Assembly: GCA_016934715.1 (NCBI GenBank)
Contig: JAFGSI010000038.1
Span: 1-64,000 of the forward strand
From: Anaerolineales bacterium
GTDB lineage: Bacteria > Chloroflexota > Anaerolineae > Anaerolineales > Villigracilaceae
Length of the DNA: 64,000 bases
Reading direction: 5' to 3'
Below the pieces are notes generated by a model. That model had not been told where the DNA came from. It made no database searches and saw only the letters and a list, made by a program, of their open reading frames with translations. The stretch's first letter is position 1; every line of letters begins with the position of its first letter. Positions 15,940-25,905 of this stretch are shown here, one piece after another. Position numbers and translations under genes: made by a program.

Positions 15940-17745
15940 TCACATCACTTCTGGGGCTGTGATGCCCAAAAGCGCCAAGGCATTGGCGAGGACTTGCTTC
16001 GCGGCCGCCACCAGCCGCAAGCGGGCAGAGCGCACCTGCTCCGATTCGGCCTGCAGCACGGGGCTGGCGTGATAGAAACTGTGGAAGGCGTTGGCCAGAT
16101 CGTAAGCATAGCTGGCGATCACCAGCGGACGGTACTCCGCCGCGGCCTGCTCGACCAGGGCCGGGAAGCGCGACATCAGGTCGATCAACTGGACCTCGTT
16201 CCCGTTCTGCGGGTAGGAGAAATCGGCCTGCTGCGGGACCTGGCCACCGGCCTTTTTCAGGATGCTGGTGGCCCGCACGTGGGCGTTCTGGATGTAGGGT
16301 CCGGTATGGCCTTCGAAACTCAAGGCTGCCTCGATGTCGAAGACGGTGTCCTTGTTGTTGTCTACCGAGAGCATGGCGTAGACCAGTGCCCCCAGGCCGA
16401 TCTGGCGGGCCACCTGGCGGCGTGTCTCCTCCGGCATGTCGGGGGTCCGTTTGCCCATCGCCGCAAGGGAACGGCGTTCGGCCTCCTCGATCACGTCCTT
16501 CATAAGAATCACATGCCCCCGGCGGGCGGACACAGCCCCCTCTGGCAGGCTGACGAACCCATACCCCAGGTGAAAGCACTTTTCTGCCTGCGGGAAGCCC
16601 ATCAGGCGCAGGATGGCGAAGGCCTGTTGCAGGTGCAGGCTCTGGCGCACGTCGACCACGTAGATCGAGCGGTCGACGTGGAATTCCTCGAATTTGACCC
16701 TGGCCAGGGCCAGGTCCTTGGTCAGGTAGAGGCTGGTTCCGTCGGCGCGCAGGATCACGTTGGTGCGGTACTTTTCCTTGGTCAGGCCGAGCTTCTCATC
16801 GATCTTGACGATCACTGCCCCGCCCTGCGGCCGCTCGTCGTCGGCGATGCCGCGCTGCACCAGTTCTTCGGCGATCCGCTTGGCATCCTTGTCCACGTCG
16901 CTTTCGAAGAACCATACATCGATCTTAATGGCGAGCGATCGCAGAATGTCGCGCAGTTCGTCCATGCTCCACTCGCGCGTCTCCAGCCACAATGCGCGCA
17001 CCTCGGGATCGCCGGCATCCCACTTGCGATACAGCTCGCGCCGCTCGGCCTCGTAGGCCTCGCGTTGGGCCTTCTGCCTGGCGGTCTCGTTCTCCTGTGG
17101 TTCGAGCAACCTGACCGCGTCGACGTAGATCTTGGCCAGCCATTGGCCGCGCTCGTGGATGCCCTGTGGTTCCTGGCCGCGGTGGAACTTGTTGTAGGCC
17201 CACAGGACCGTGATCACGCTCAGACCGATGTCGCCCGGGTAGGAGGCCCGCACGGTGTCGAACCCGGCGAACTGGGCAATGCGCGCCAGCGCCTCGCCCA
17301 GGATCAGGTTGCGGGCGTGGCCGATGTGGACCGAGTGATGGGTGTTGATGTTGGCATACTCGACCATCACCCGTTCGCCCTTCGGCGTCCCGGATCCGAA
17401 GCTGGCTCCCGCCTCGAGGACCGTATCCACGACCCGGCGGGTGTATTCGGCCGCATCGAAATACAGGTTCAGGTAACCCTTGACAGCCTCCCTGCGGCGG
17501 ATGCCGGGGATCTCCCCGATCTGAGAGGCGATCTGTTCGGCGATCTCCTGGGCGCGCTGCGGCACCGCTCCCTTGCCCTTCCCGGCCCGGGCCTCGTCGG
17601 CTGCAGCCTGGAAGAACGAGGTCGCTATTCCCCACTCCCCGCTGAAGGGGATCGGTTCCCACCTCAGCGCGGCCAGGGGAATGTCGTTTCGAGTACAGAA
17701 AGCGGCGATCTTCGTTTCGATCGATTCTCTTTCGACCAGGAACAT
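15940..17745 (-). CDS. argS: Arginyl-tRNA synthetase
   Basis: 601 aa class I synthetase. HIGH-like motif VHIGHARNL and a KMSKS-like VSARRGHVI are present. The N-terminal additional domain (Arg_tRNA_synt_N) and the C-terminal DALR anticodon-binding domain bracket them. It charges tRNA-Arg. I start it at ATG 17745 (MFLVERES) because GAGAGG is correctly placed; the frame is open further upstream, but a TATAAT (17773-17768 on the minus strand) occupies that stretch. It lies just downstream of rpsT. Confidence 0.93.
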   Translation of the reverse strand: MFLVERESIETKIAAFCTRNDIPLAALRWEPIPFSGEWGIATSFFQAAADEARAGKGKGAVPQRAQEIAEQIASQIGEIPGIRRREAVKGYLNLYFDAAEYTRRVVDTVLEAGASFGSGTPKGERVMVEYANINTHHSVHIGHARNLILGEALARIAQFAGFDTVRASYPGDIGLSVITVLWAYNKFHRGQEPQGIHERGQWLAKIYVDAVRLLEPQENETARQKAQREAYEAERRELYRKWDAGDPEVRALWLETREWSMDELRDILRSLAIKIDVWFFESDVDKDAKRIAEELVQRGIADDERPQGGAVIVKIDEKLGLTKEKYRTNVILRADGTSLYLTKDLALARVKFEEFHVDRSIYVVDVRQSLHLQQAFAILRLMGFPQAEKCFHLGYGFVSLPEGAVSARRGHVILMKDVIEEAERRSLAAMGKRTPDMPEETRRQVARQIGLGALVYAMLSVDNNKDTVFDIEAALSFEGHTGPYIQNAHVRATSILKKAGGQVPQQADFSYPQNGNEVQLIDLMSRFPALVEQAAAEYRPLVIASYAYDLANAFHSFYHASPVLQAESEQVRSARLRLVAAAKQVLANALALLGITAPEVM

Positions 17746-17789
17746 GATGATCCTCTCGTGAGGCCTGATTATATCAGCAGGTACCAGAA

Positions 17790-17819
17790 GCGGGAGCACC
17801 CATGTTCAGGCGCTCCCGC
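17790..17819 (-). terminator. Hairpin after rpsT
   Basis: GCGGGAGC (17790-17797) pairs with GCTCCCGC (17812-17819) with further partial pairing inside, 26 bp downstream of the rpsT stop. There is no long T-run. It separates rpsT from argS and precedes the argS -10 box. Confidence 0.5.
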
Positions 17820-17844
17820 GCAAGATTTGTGCAAGCCGCGAACG

Positions 17845-18351
17845 CTATTCTTTCTTGGCGCTCGTTTTTTTGGCCGCCGGTTTCTTCTCGGCCGGTTTCT
17901 TCTCGGCGGCCGGTTTCTTCTCAGCGGCTTTCTTCTCGGCGGCCGGCTTCTTCTCGGCAGCTTTCTTCTCAGCGGCTGGCTTGGCCTTCGAGGCGGCGGC
18001 AGCCTTTCTGGCGGCCGGTTTGGCCCTGGATTCTTCGACCTCGGCTGGAGCCTGGGCGACGGGCTCGACCTTGGCCTTGACTTCCTGCGGCTCCATGCGG
18101 GCCAGGGCCTTGATCAGGCGGCTCTTGCGCCGGGCAACGTTGTTCTTGTGCAGGACGCCCTGCTGGGCGGCCTTGTCCAGCCGGCTAATGGCGAACTTGA
18201 CCGCCTCGGCCGATTCCTCGGCCTGACCGACCGATATCGCCGCACGGGCGTCCTTGATCGCCGTGCGGGTGGCTCCCCGCACGACGCGGTTGCGCAGGCG
18301 GCGTTTTTCGTTCTGACGATTACGTTTGATTTGCGACTTGATATTAGCCAA
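17845..18351 (-). CDS. rpsT: Ribosomal protein bS20 with a long Lys/Ala/Pro-rich tail
   Basis: 168 aa, TTG start at 18351 with GGAGG 7 nt upstream; the sequence then reads like the normal N-terminus (ANIKSQIKRNRQNEKRR). Residues 1-88 are a standard S20, which binds 16S rRNA helix 44 and the 5' domain. Residues 89-168 are an extension made mostly of AAEKKPAAEKK-type repeats, with matching tandem DNA repeats. Ordinary S20 is about 85-90 aa. The tail is probably disordered and binds RNA or DNA (inference). Confidence 0.9.
   Translation of the reverse strand: MANIKSQIKRNRQNEKRRLRNRVVRGATRTAIKDARAAISVGQAEESAEAVKFAISRLDKAAQQGVLHKNNVARRKSRLIKALARMEPQEVKAKVEPVAQAPAEVEESRAKPAARKAAAASKAKPAAEKKAAEKKPAAEKKAAEKKPAAEKKPAEKKPAAKKTSAKKE
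17870..17990 (-). repeat. Tandem repeat encoding the S20 tail
   Basis: Repeats of about 15-30 bp (ttcttctcggcggccgg variants on the plus strand) encode AEKKPA units. Near-identical copies at the DNA level imply slippage-driven length change, so tail length probably varies between strains. Confidence 0.7.
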
Positions 18352-18510
18352 CTTGCTTCCTCCGAAGATCATTCCTGTACACGGGGGCCAATTTTACAGC
18401 ATGGCAGGGAATCTGTCCAGTCATTCCTGACACCCAAATACTGGCAAAAGGTGAAAACGCACGCAGGAAAATCCGCCTCCGCGCGCCTGTTGAAGGCAAC
18501 CCATCGCCGA

Positions 18511-19014
18511 TCAGGCAATCTTCTCGAACTTCTCGCCCGCCATGCCGCACACGGGGCATTTGTCGTTCAAGGGGCCCTCGTGGGTGTAGCCGCACACCGG
18601 GCAGACGTAGTAATCCGTCTCGGCGGAGGTCTCGCCTCCGGCCAGGGCCTCGGCGGCTTGGCGATAGAGCTCCTCATGGACCTTCTCGACCTGGATGGCC
18701 CACTTGAAGGACCGGGCGGCGCGCTTGTCCTCCTCGGCCTCCGCCTCGGCGATCATCGGCGGATACATCGACAGCACTTCGTAGTTTTCGCCTTCCACGC
18801 CTGCCTGCAGGTTCTCCGCCGTGGACAGGATGCCGCCCAGGGCCTTGAGATGATTGTGGGCGTGAATGGTCTCGGCGTGGGCCGCGGCGCGGAACAACTT
18901 GGCGATCTGGGGATAGCCATCCTCATCGGCCTTCTTGGCGAAGGCCAGGTACTTGTGGTTGGCCTGTGACTCACCGGCGAAGGCGGTTTTCAGGTTTTCA
19001 CTGGTCTTGGACAT
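18511..19014 (-). CDS. Rubrerythrin
   Basis: 167 aa. Residues 1-130 are a four-helix diiron domain with ExxH motifs (ESQANHKYLAFA, HAETIHAHNH, EVSxxY-like EKVHEELY). Residues 135-167 are a rubredoxin-like site with CPVCGYTHEG and CPVCGMAG. Rubrerythrin reduces H2O2 in anaerobes and microaerophiles, taking electrons through the rubredoxin iron. The AAAAGGAG site supports the start. Confidence 0.95.
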   Translation of the reverse strand: MSKTSENLKTAFAGESQANHKYLAFAKKADEDGYPQIAKLFRAAAHAETIHAHNHLKALGGILSTAENLQAGVEGENYEVLSMYPPMIAEAEAEEDKRAARSFKWAIQVEKVHEELYRQAAEALAGGETSAETDYYVCPVCGYTHEGPLNDKCPVCGMAGEKFEKIA

Positions 19015-19423
19015 GCTTTGCTCCTTTTGGGGATAATCGGTTCCAGGGATATTAAAACACAGGCGCCCGATTCCTTTGCTTGGACTTGGTCACCATTCCC
19101 GGGTGACAATGCTCCTCAATTGCCGCTTCGAGCGGGAAAATTTCCTGCCTCCTCGTCACGCTGATGCTTGCGTTGGCTCCCCGCGACTGCATGTCCGGTG
19201 AACGGACCGCCCTGCGATGCGTCGTTCACACCTGCCTGCTTTCGGGGCGCTGGCTGGGCACGGGGTGCCGACCGGCTCCTGGCCGCGCGGGGATCTCTAC
19301 CTCCCCTCGGGCATGGCCCGCTGAGAAGCCAGCAGTATTTTCAGCGTCCGGGCGAGGCCGCTGTGCCGGGTCCCCGGACCGTAAAAACCGTCCGGAGACG
19401 GTATAATCACTTTATGGAGAATC
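19015..19423. other. Intergenic region upstream of obg
   Basis: 409 bp between divergent rubrerythrin and obg. Next to obg there is TATAAT (19402-19407) with a weak -35, overlapped by ACCGTC-CGGA-GACGGT (19387-19402), a small palindrome that could be an operator. I see no gene in the remainder. Confidence 0.4.
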
Positions 19424-20689
19424 ATGTTTGTCGATACTGCTGAGATCGAGGTCAGATCGGGCAAGGGCGGCGACGGAATGGTCCACTTCCGGCGCGAGAA
19501 ATACGTGCCGCGCGGCGGCCCCGATGGGGGTGACGGTGGCCGGGGCGGGGATGTGATCCTGGAGGTCAGGCCCTCGCTGACCACCCTGTTCCCCTTCCGC
19601 AACCGCGCCCGGTACGTGGCCCAGGAAGGCAAGGGCGGTGGAAGCCAGGACCGCACTGGCCACGGCGGCGAGACGCTGGTCATCTATGTCCCGGCCGGGA
19701 CGATCGTCTATGATGCCGTCAGCGGCGAGTTGATCGGCGACCTGACTGCTCCGGGTCAGCGGCTGGTGGTCTGCAAGGGCGGGCGCGGCGGGCGCGGCAA
19801 CACCCGCTTCAAGAACGCCATCCATCAGGCCCCGCGCACTGCCGAACGCGGCGAACCGGGCGAGGAGAAGCGCCTGCGCCTGGAACTGAAGCTGATCGCC
19901 GACATCGGCATCGTCGGCGTGCCCAACGCCGGCAAGTCGACCCTGCTCTCGGTCCTGACCAATGCCCGGCCGAAGATCGCGGCCTACCCGTTCACGACCC
20001 TCGAGCCCAACCTGGGCGTCGCCGAGGTGGACGACGAGACGACCGTCGTCCTGGCCGACATCCCCGGGCTGATCGAGGGCGCCTCGCAGGGCGTTGGGCT
20101 GGGCTTCGAATTCCTGCGTCACGTCCAGCGGACCCGGGTCCTGATCCACCTGCTCGACGGTCTCTCCACCGATCCGCTGGCGGATTACTCGCAGATCAAC
20201 ACCGAGATGGCCCTCTTCGATCCGGCCCTGGCGCAGAAACCGCAGCTCGTGGCAGTCAACAAGGCTGACCAGCCCGAGGTGCAGGAACGCTGGATCGATT
20301 TTCAAAAGCAGTTCAAAAAGAAAAATGTCCCGGTGGTGCTGGTTTCGGCCCTGGCCCGGACAGGGGTGCGCGACTTGCTGCTTGCTGCGGCCGGGAAACT
20401 GGCCGAGACCCCGACGCTGGAAGAGGTTGCCCCGCCGATGCCGGTCTATCGTCCGGTCGAGGACCCGCGCCTCTTCCAGATCCGGCGTGAATCCGATGGC
20501 GGCTGGCGGGTCTCGGGTGTCTCGATCGAACGCGCCGCCGCCATGACCTTCTGGGAGCACGACGGCTCGGTGCGCCGCTTCCAGAAGCTGATGGAGCACC
20601 TCGGCGTGGACGCGGCCCTCGAGGATGCCGGGGCCCAGGAGGGCGACACGGTCTACGTCGGCGAGTTCGAACTGGAGTATCAGGAGTAG
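19424..20689 (+). CDS. obgE: Obg/CgtA GTPase
   Basis: 421 aa. The glycine-rich Obg fold (GDGMVHFRREKYVPRGGPDG) covers residues 1-158. The G domain has GVPNAGKSTLLS (G1), DIPGLIEG (G3) and NKADQP (G4). A C-terminal OCT domain ends at 421. ObgE binds the 50S subunit and links ribosome assembly to growth state and stress. The OCT domain is present only in some phyla, including firmicutes and relatives. Confidence 0.95.
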   Translation: MFVDTAEIEVRSGKGGDGMVHFRREKYVPRGGPDGGDGGRGGDVILEVRPSLTTLFPFRNRARYVAQEGKGGGSQDRTGHGGETLVIYVPAGTIVYDAVSGELIGDLTAPGQRLVVCKGGRGGRGNTRFKNAIHQAPRTAERGEPGEEKRLRLELKLIADIGIVGVPNAGKSTLLSVLTNARPKIAAYPFTTLEPNLGVAEVDDETTVVLADIPGLIEGASQGVGLGFEFLRHVQRTRVLIHLLDGLSTDPLADYSQINTEMALFDPALAQKPQLVAVNKADQPEVQERWIDFQKQFKKKNVPVVLVSALARTGVRDLLLAAAGKLAETPTLEEVAPPMPVYRPVEDPRLFQIRRESDGGWRVSGVSIERAAAMTFWEHDGSVRRFQKLMEHLGVDAALEDAGAQEGDTVYVGEFELEYQE

Positions 20690-20748
20690 CCCAAGTCTCT
20701 CGCAGGCCTGAAGTCTGCGGGAGGATGCCGATTACAGGTAGGTGAGCG

Positions 20749-21873
20749 ATGGTTTTGAAACCAGTCGACCGCCGAGCTTTCCTGCGCCTGGCAGGGTTGG
20801 CCGCCGGTTCGGCGCTCCTGGCGCCTCTCCTGAAGGCCTGCCAGGGCCTCGGCCTGACGCAGTCGCCCGAACCTTCCCCCTCGCCGTCCATCCCGGAACC
20901 TGCCCCGGCCGCCCCGCCGGCGGCTGCGCTTGATTCCCCGCTGCCTGTCTCGACGGCCACCCAGGGAACGGACCTGGCCCAGCTGGCCTTTGTCCGCACG
21001 CGCGACCGGGCGGCCGGGGTCCGGCAGGCGCTCGACCTGCTCGGCCTCGATCCCGTGCGCGACCGGGACGTCCTGCTCAAGCCCAACTTCAACTCCGCCG
21101 ACCCGGCCCCCGCCTCGACCCATCCCGAGACGATCCGGGCCCTGGTGGGCTGGCTGCAGGAGATGGGCGCGACGCGGATCACCGTCGCCGACCGCAGCGG
21201 GATGGGCCACTCGCGGGACGTCATGCAGCGCCTGGGCCTGTTTGCCATGGCCCAGGAACTGGGCTTCGAGATGTTGTCCTTCGAGGACCTGGCCGACGTC
21301 GATTGGGCGCTGGTCCGGCCTGCCGGAAGCCACTGGGCCGCCGGATTCCCTTTCGCCCGTCCGGTCCTGGAAGCCGGGGCGCTCGTCTCGACCTGCTGCC
21401 TGAAGCCGCACCGCTATGGCGGGCACTTCACCCTTTCGCTCAAGAACACGGTCGGGATGGTGGCCAGGTCCTACGGCGGCCGCAATTACATGACCGAACT
21501 GCACGACTCCCCGGACCAGCGCCTGATGATCGCTGAGGCCAACACCGCCTGCACTCCTGCCCTGGTCGTCCTGGACGGGGTCGAGGCCTTCATCGACCGC
21601 GGCCCGGACGTCGGGACGAAGGTCTGGGGCGAGGTCATCCTCGCCGGCTCGGACCGGGTTGCCGTCGACGCGGTCGGGCTGGCGCTGCTGCGCCTGTTGG
21701 GGTATCGCGGTGTGGCCGCGCAGGGACCGGTCTTTGGGCAGGAGCAGATCCGCCGGGCGGTCGAACTGGGGCTGGGCGTGACCGGCCCGGAGCAGATCCG
21801 CCTGCAGACGGCGGATGAGGCCAGCCGGGCCTATGCCGACCAGGTCCTGCAGGAACTGCTGGCAAGCGGGTGA
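20749..21873 (+). CDS. DUF362 domain protein, Tat-exported lipoprotein candidate
   Basis: 374 aa. The N-terminus has a twin-arginine motif (DRRAFLRLAG), a hydrophobic stretch and a lipobox-like LLKAC, followed by a Pro/Ser-rich linker (residues 40-65). The DUF362 domain (residues 80-360) contains VLLKPNFNS and CCLKPHRYGGHFTLSLKN. DUF362 proteins often bind iron-sulfur clusters, but this one lacks the ferredoxin motifs. The function is unknown. A terminator follows. Confidence 0.8.
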   Translation: MVLKPVDRRAFLRLAGLAAGSALLAPLLKACQGLGLTQSPEPSPSPSIPEPAPAAPPAAALDSPLPVSTATQGTDLAQLAFVRTRDRAAGVRQALDLLGLDPVRDRDVLLKPNFNSADPAPASTHPETIRALVGWLQEMGATRITVADRSGMGHSRDVMQRLGLFAMAQELGFEMLSFEDLADVDWALVRPAGSHWAAGFPFARPVLEAGALVSTCCLKPHRYGGHFTLSLKNTVGMVARSYGGRNYMTELHDSPDQRLMIAEANTACTPALVVLDGVEAFIDRGPDVGTKVWGEVILAGSDRVAVDAVGLALLRLLGYRGVAAQGPVFGQEQIRRAVELGLGVTGPEQIRLQTADEASRAYADQVLQELLASG

Positions 21874-21888
21874 GATTGGCCTTTCAGC

Positions 21889-21930
21889 AACCAACCTCTT
21901 GGAGGCTTCAGTCTCCAAGAGGTTGGTTTT
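21889..21930 (+). terminator. Intrinsic terminator after the DUF362 gene
   Basis: A perfect 16-bp stem (21889-21904 / 21913-21928), 8-nt loop, ending TTTT. It is followed by about 115 bp without genes before the convergent VWA gene. Confidence 0.75.
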
Positions 21931-22044
21931 CGGGCCGCGGTTCCAGCGGAGTGCGTCAGAATCCGAAACCCGATCTTCGTCTGCTCCCTGCTCTGGACCA
22001 ATCCGCTCGGACATTCATGCCGGGAGCAGAGGATGGGCGCGGGG

Positions 22045-23130
<1,086 letters not shown>

Positions 23131-23133
23131 CTC

Positions 23134-23991
23134 TCACCTCTTCTCGTAATAGACCATCTCGGTATTGCCCATCCGGATGACCTGGCGGTTGGCGAGCTCG
23201 GTCCGCTCGATGCGTTTCTTGTTGATGAAGGTGCCCGAGAGGCTCATGTCCTTGATCGTGAAGCGGGCGCCGTCGCCGGTCAGCATGGCATGCTGGGGGG
23301 CGATGTCCGGGTCGGGCAGGACGATCTCGGACTTGAGCGGGGAACTGCCGATGGCGATGGCCGGGCCGCCGGCGCGCACGAACTTGTCCAGGATGAACTC
23401 GGTGCCCTTGAGCTTGCCGGAGGTCACCTCCAGCCAGGCCCGCGAGAGCAGTGTGACGATCAGCGAGATGAACGCGCCGACCGAGGCGCCGAGCAGGATC
23501 AGGCCGACCAGCTTGCCGATCAGCGGGTCGGAAAAAAGGGTCCGGGAGCCTTCGAGCAGGGCGCCGCCCAGGCCGCCGCCGATCAGGCCGCCGAGCATGC
23601 CCTTCCAGGCCTGGCTCTTGCCAACCACCCCCTGCGCCAGACCGAGCAGCAGGCCGAACAGGGCCCAGGCCAGTGCGCGGCCAGCCAGGCCTCCTCCCAG
23701 GATCTGGAACAGGAACTCGCTCAGCGGCAGGCCGATCGCGCCGGCCGCAGCTCCGAGCAGGCCGCTGAACAGGCCGGATCTCAGGACCTGGATGAGGTTG
23801 CGGGTCAGGGCCCCCTCGGTGATGCCGATCAGCAGGCCGATGCACGCCCCGACTACGGCACCGACGAGGGCTTCGCTGACATACAGGTTCGAGCCGAATG
23901 ACAGGCCGAGGAGATTGCTGGCCTGCCAGCCGATGAGACCGCCGATGGCGCCGAAAATCGCATAGTAATACGTGCGCATTTGTCGTTTCAT
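23134..23991 (-). CDS. Multispanning membrane protein with C-terminal FHA domain
   Basis: 285 aa. Residues 1-185 hold several Gly/Ala-rich hydrophobic segments (LLGAAAGAIG, MLGGLIGGGLGGALLEG). Residues 195-285 form a cytoplasmic FHA domain with IGSSPLKSEIVL, HAMLTGDG, DMSLSGTFINKKRI and a final beta strand. FHA domains bind phosphothreonine, so this may recruit a phosphorylated partner to the membrane. No Ser/Thr kinase is in the operon. Spacing to neighbours is 3 bp on each side, which places it firmly in the ubiquitin-like operon. Confidence 0.82.
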   Translation of the reverse strand: MKRQMRTYYYAIFGAIGGLIGWQASNLLGLSFGSNLYVSEALVGAVVGACIGLLIGITEGALTRNLIQVLRSGLFSGLLGAAAGAIGLPLSEFLFQILGGGLAGRALAWALFGLLLGLAQGVVGKSQAWKGMLGGLIGGGLGGALLEGSRTLFSDPLIGKLVGLILLGASVGAFISLIVTLLSRAWLEVTSGKLKGTEFILDKFVRAGGPAIAIGSSPLKSEIVLPDPDIAPQHAMLTGDGARFTIKDMSLSGTFINKKRIERTELANRQVIRMGNTEMVYYEKR

Positions 23992-23994
23992 GGT

Positions 23995-24696
23995 TTACTC
24001 GCTTTCTTCTCCGGAACAGGACAGGTTCTGCCAGCGGACAGTGCTGTGCCCGAGACGGCCGTTCATTTCATAGAAGCCGAAGTAGCGCGCGGGGTCGAGC
24101 AGGCCGCCATTCTGGCGGATGAAGAATCCGCCGATGGATGTGTGTGGTTCCACCACCAGGGCGACCTGCCACGCCTCGGGGAAAAAGTTGTGGTGCAGCC
24201 AGGTATCGTAGTGGGAAAGGAAGATGCCCATACGGGGATGGGTATGGTACCAGCCTACGATCTGCTTGCCCTTGAAACGCCGTTCGATGATGCTGTGAAA
24301 ATGAACCAGGCTGTCCTGGGTGAACGTCAGATGGACGCCGCTCTGCCGCGTGTAGCGAGCCGGCAGGACGTTTTCGATGACCAGGAAATGGGATTCGGTC
24401 CCGGTGTCCAGACACCACTGACCCACCAGGATGCCGCCAACCTCGTTGTCCAGGTCGCTGGCCGCGTGGACGTAGATGCGGGCGTAGGCCGGCTGGGTCA
24501 GGAAGACGGTCGCGGAAGGCTGGATTTCGCCGTTTTCGTAGGGCGAATCCCAGCGCAGGGCGGAGTCCACCGGTGCCGGGGCCGGGCGCGGCAGGGCGTC
24601 GTTGGGGGGCGAGAGGCGGATGCGAGGTGTGGTGTCCATGGTGATGGCAGGAGGGGGTACCGCCCCGGGAGGGTCCCGGGGCGGTACGGACGGCAT
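23995..24696 (-). CDS. JAB/MPN (JAMM) metalloprotease, putative deubiquitinase
   Basis: 233 aa. JAMM zinc site intact: Glu85 in NEVGGIL, His151, His153, Ser161 and Asp164 in HTHPRMGIFLSHYD. This family removes ubiquitin-like proteins (Rpn11, AMSH) or trims their C-termini. It lies 4 bp after the free ubiquitin-like gene. Since that protein already ends in Gly, the enzyme more likely acts on conjugates, or on the internal Gly-Gly of the E2 fusion. The N-terminal 45 residues are Pro-rich and contain PRIRLS, like the tails of other operon members. Confidence 0.88.
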   Translation of the reverse strand: MPSVPPRDPPGAVPPPAITMDTTPRIRLSPPNDALPRPAPAPVDSALRWDSPYENGEIQPSATVFLTQPAYARIYVHAASDLDNEVGGILVGQWCLDTGTESHFLVIENVLPARYTRQSGVHLTFTQDSLVHFHSIIERRFKGKQIVGWYHTHPRMGIFLSHYDTWLHHNFFPEAWQVALVVEPHTSIGGFFIRQNGGLLDPARYFGFYEMNGRLGHSTVRWQNLSCSGEESE

Positions 24697-24700
24697 TCCG

Positions 24701-24967
24701 TTACCCGGCGGTGACGTCTGCCGTCATCATCAACCGATCATTCTCCGGGATCCCGGCCTGCGAGAGGGTTTCGTCCTCCTTCAGCTCGCGGCCCAGGGCC
24801 TTGCTGTCCAGGCGATAGGACATCGGGCGGCCGTCGGGCCCGGTGACCGGAAGTTCCAGCGAGGTGGTCAGTTCGGGGAGCAGGTCCTTGACCGGCACAT
24901 CATCGGGCACTTCGGCAGTCCGGGTGCCTCCGGAGGGGAGTACCAGGGTGACAGGAAGGTCAGACAT
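24701..24967 (-). CDS. Free ubiquitin-like protein (YukD-like beta-grasp)
   Basis: 88 aa beta-grasp domain, MSDLPVTLVLPSGG to a C-terminus ending TADVTAG. Strand and turn pattern (GPDGRPMSYRLDSKALG, ENDRLMMTAD) matches YukD/ubiquitin-like proteins. It ends with one exposed Gly and no processing tail, so it could be activated by the E1 as made. It is a close paralogue of residues 1-88 of the E2 fusion encoded 62 bp upstream. AAAGGAAA precedes the ATG. Confidence 0.87.
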   Translation of the reverse strand: MSDLPVTLVLPSGGTRTAEVPDDVPVKDLLPELTTSLELPVTGPDGRPMSYRLDSKALGRELKEDETLSQAGIPENDRLMMTADVTAG

Positions 24968-25029
24968 GGGATTTTTCCTTTCTGAATCGTCGGGCCTGGA
25001 GGCCCGTGGACGGGGTTGCTCGAGCGGGG

Positions 25030-25881
25030 TTACTTCAAACGGATCTTGGGCTTCGCCTTTTCGGTGCTCACCGGTTTGATCTTGACACGCTCCGGCCGGA
25101 GCAGTTCCTGCTTGTCAACCGGGAAGACTTCCGGATGTCTCTTGCGATAGTCACGCGACCAGCGGGCGGCTTCAACGTCCCAGGGGAAGGGCGCCTTGGT
25201 GGGGTCGTCGTGGAAGTTCTTGTACTGCAGCATCTCGCCCAGCATGATCACCAGGCGATCGAGTGAGCGGCTGGCCGTCCACCAGGCAGCATCGATGCAG
25301 ACCGAGCCGTTCAGGTGGTTGATATTGGGATGCCAGATGGGGGTCAGCCACCTCATCCCCGGCCAGCGCTGCGGGTATTGGTTATGCAGGTAGATCTCGA
25401 CCTGGTGGGTGCGGCTGTATTTCGGGTTGCCCTGGCGGTCCACATCGCAGATGCCCCGGCATTTGAAGGTCACGATGTAGCGTTCGGGCGGCAGGTTGGA
25501 GCGCGGGGCGTGCGCGGTGAAACTGATCACGTCGCTGCGGGCGGCCAGTTCCCGCATCAGTTCGTAATCAGCCCGCAGACGGCGCATACGCGGGCTCTCT
25601 GCCACGGCGATCTTGCCCCCGGCGGTGATGTCGGCCGTCAGCATCAGGCGGTCGTTCTCCGGTACGCCGGCCGTTGCCAGCGTTTCGTCCTCCTTGAGCT
25701 CGCGCCCGAGCGCCTTGCTGTCCAGGCGGTAGAACATCGGGCGGCCGTCCGGGCCGACGGTGGGCAGTTGCAGCAAGGAGGCCAGTTCAGCGAGCAGGTC
25801 GTGGGTGCTGAGGTCGTCGGGGATTTCGGCGGTGCGGGCCCCCCCGCTGGGCAGGACGATGGTAACGTTCAGGTCAGGCAT
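25030..25881 (-). CDS. Ubiquitin-like domain fused to an E2 (UBC) domain
   Basis: 283 aa. Residues 1-88 are a beta-grasp ubiquitin-like domain; the junction reads TAGG at 86-89. Residues 95-245 are an E2 fold with the HPNI motif (184-187) and the catalytic Cys195 in GSVCIDAAWW, in the canonical E2 order. The C-terminal tail is basic and ends KPKIRLK. An E2 accepts ubiquitin from E1 on its Cys and transfers it to lysines. The fused ubiquitin could be a permanent modifier, a regulator, or a precursor cleaved after Gly-Gly. GAGGAGAAG precedes the start. Confidence 0.88.
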   Translation of the reverse strand: MPDLNVTIVLPSGGARTAEIPDDLSTHDLLAELASLLQLPTVGPDGRPMFYRLDSKALGRELKEDETLATAGVPENDRLMLTADITAGGKIAVAESPRMRRLRADYELMRELAARSDVISFTAHAPRSNLPPERYIVTFKCRGICDVDRQGNPKYSRTHQVEIYLHNQYPQRWPGMRWLTPIWHPNINHLNGSVCIDAAWWTASRSLDRLVIMLGEMLQYKNFHDDPTKAPFPWDVEAARWSRDYRKRHPEVFPVDKQELLRPERVKIKPVSTEKAKPKIRLK

Positions 25882-25905
25882 GGGCTTCTCCTCGCAGGGG
25901 AACGC

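Noticed and set aside
17870-17990. CRISPR-like repeats
   Set aside because: The repeats are in frame, variable, without unique spacers, and encode the S20 tail.
15928-18969. A 1013-codon open frame on the plus strand
   Set aside because: It lies antisense to argS, rpsT and rubrerythrin, all clear families. Its product is low-complexity (Gly/Leu/Asp/Gln) as expected of GC-rich antisense frames.
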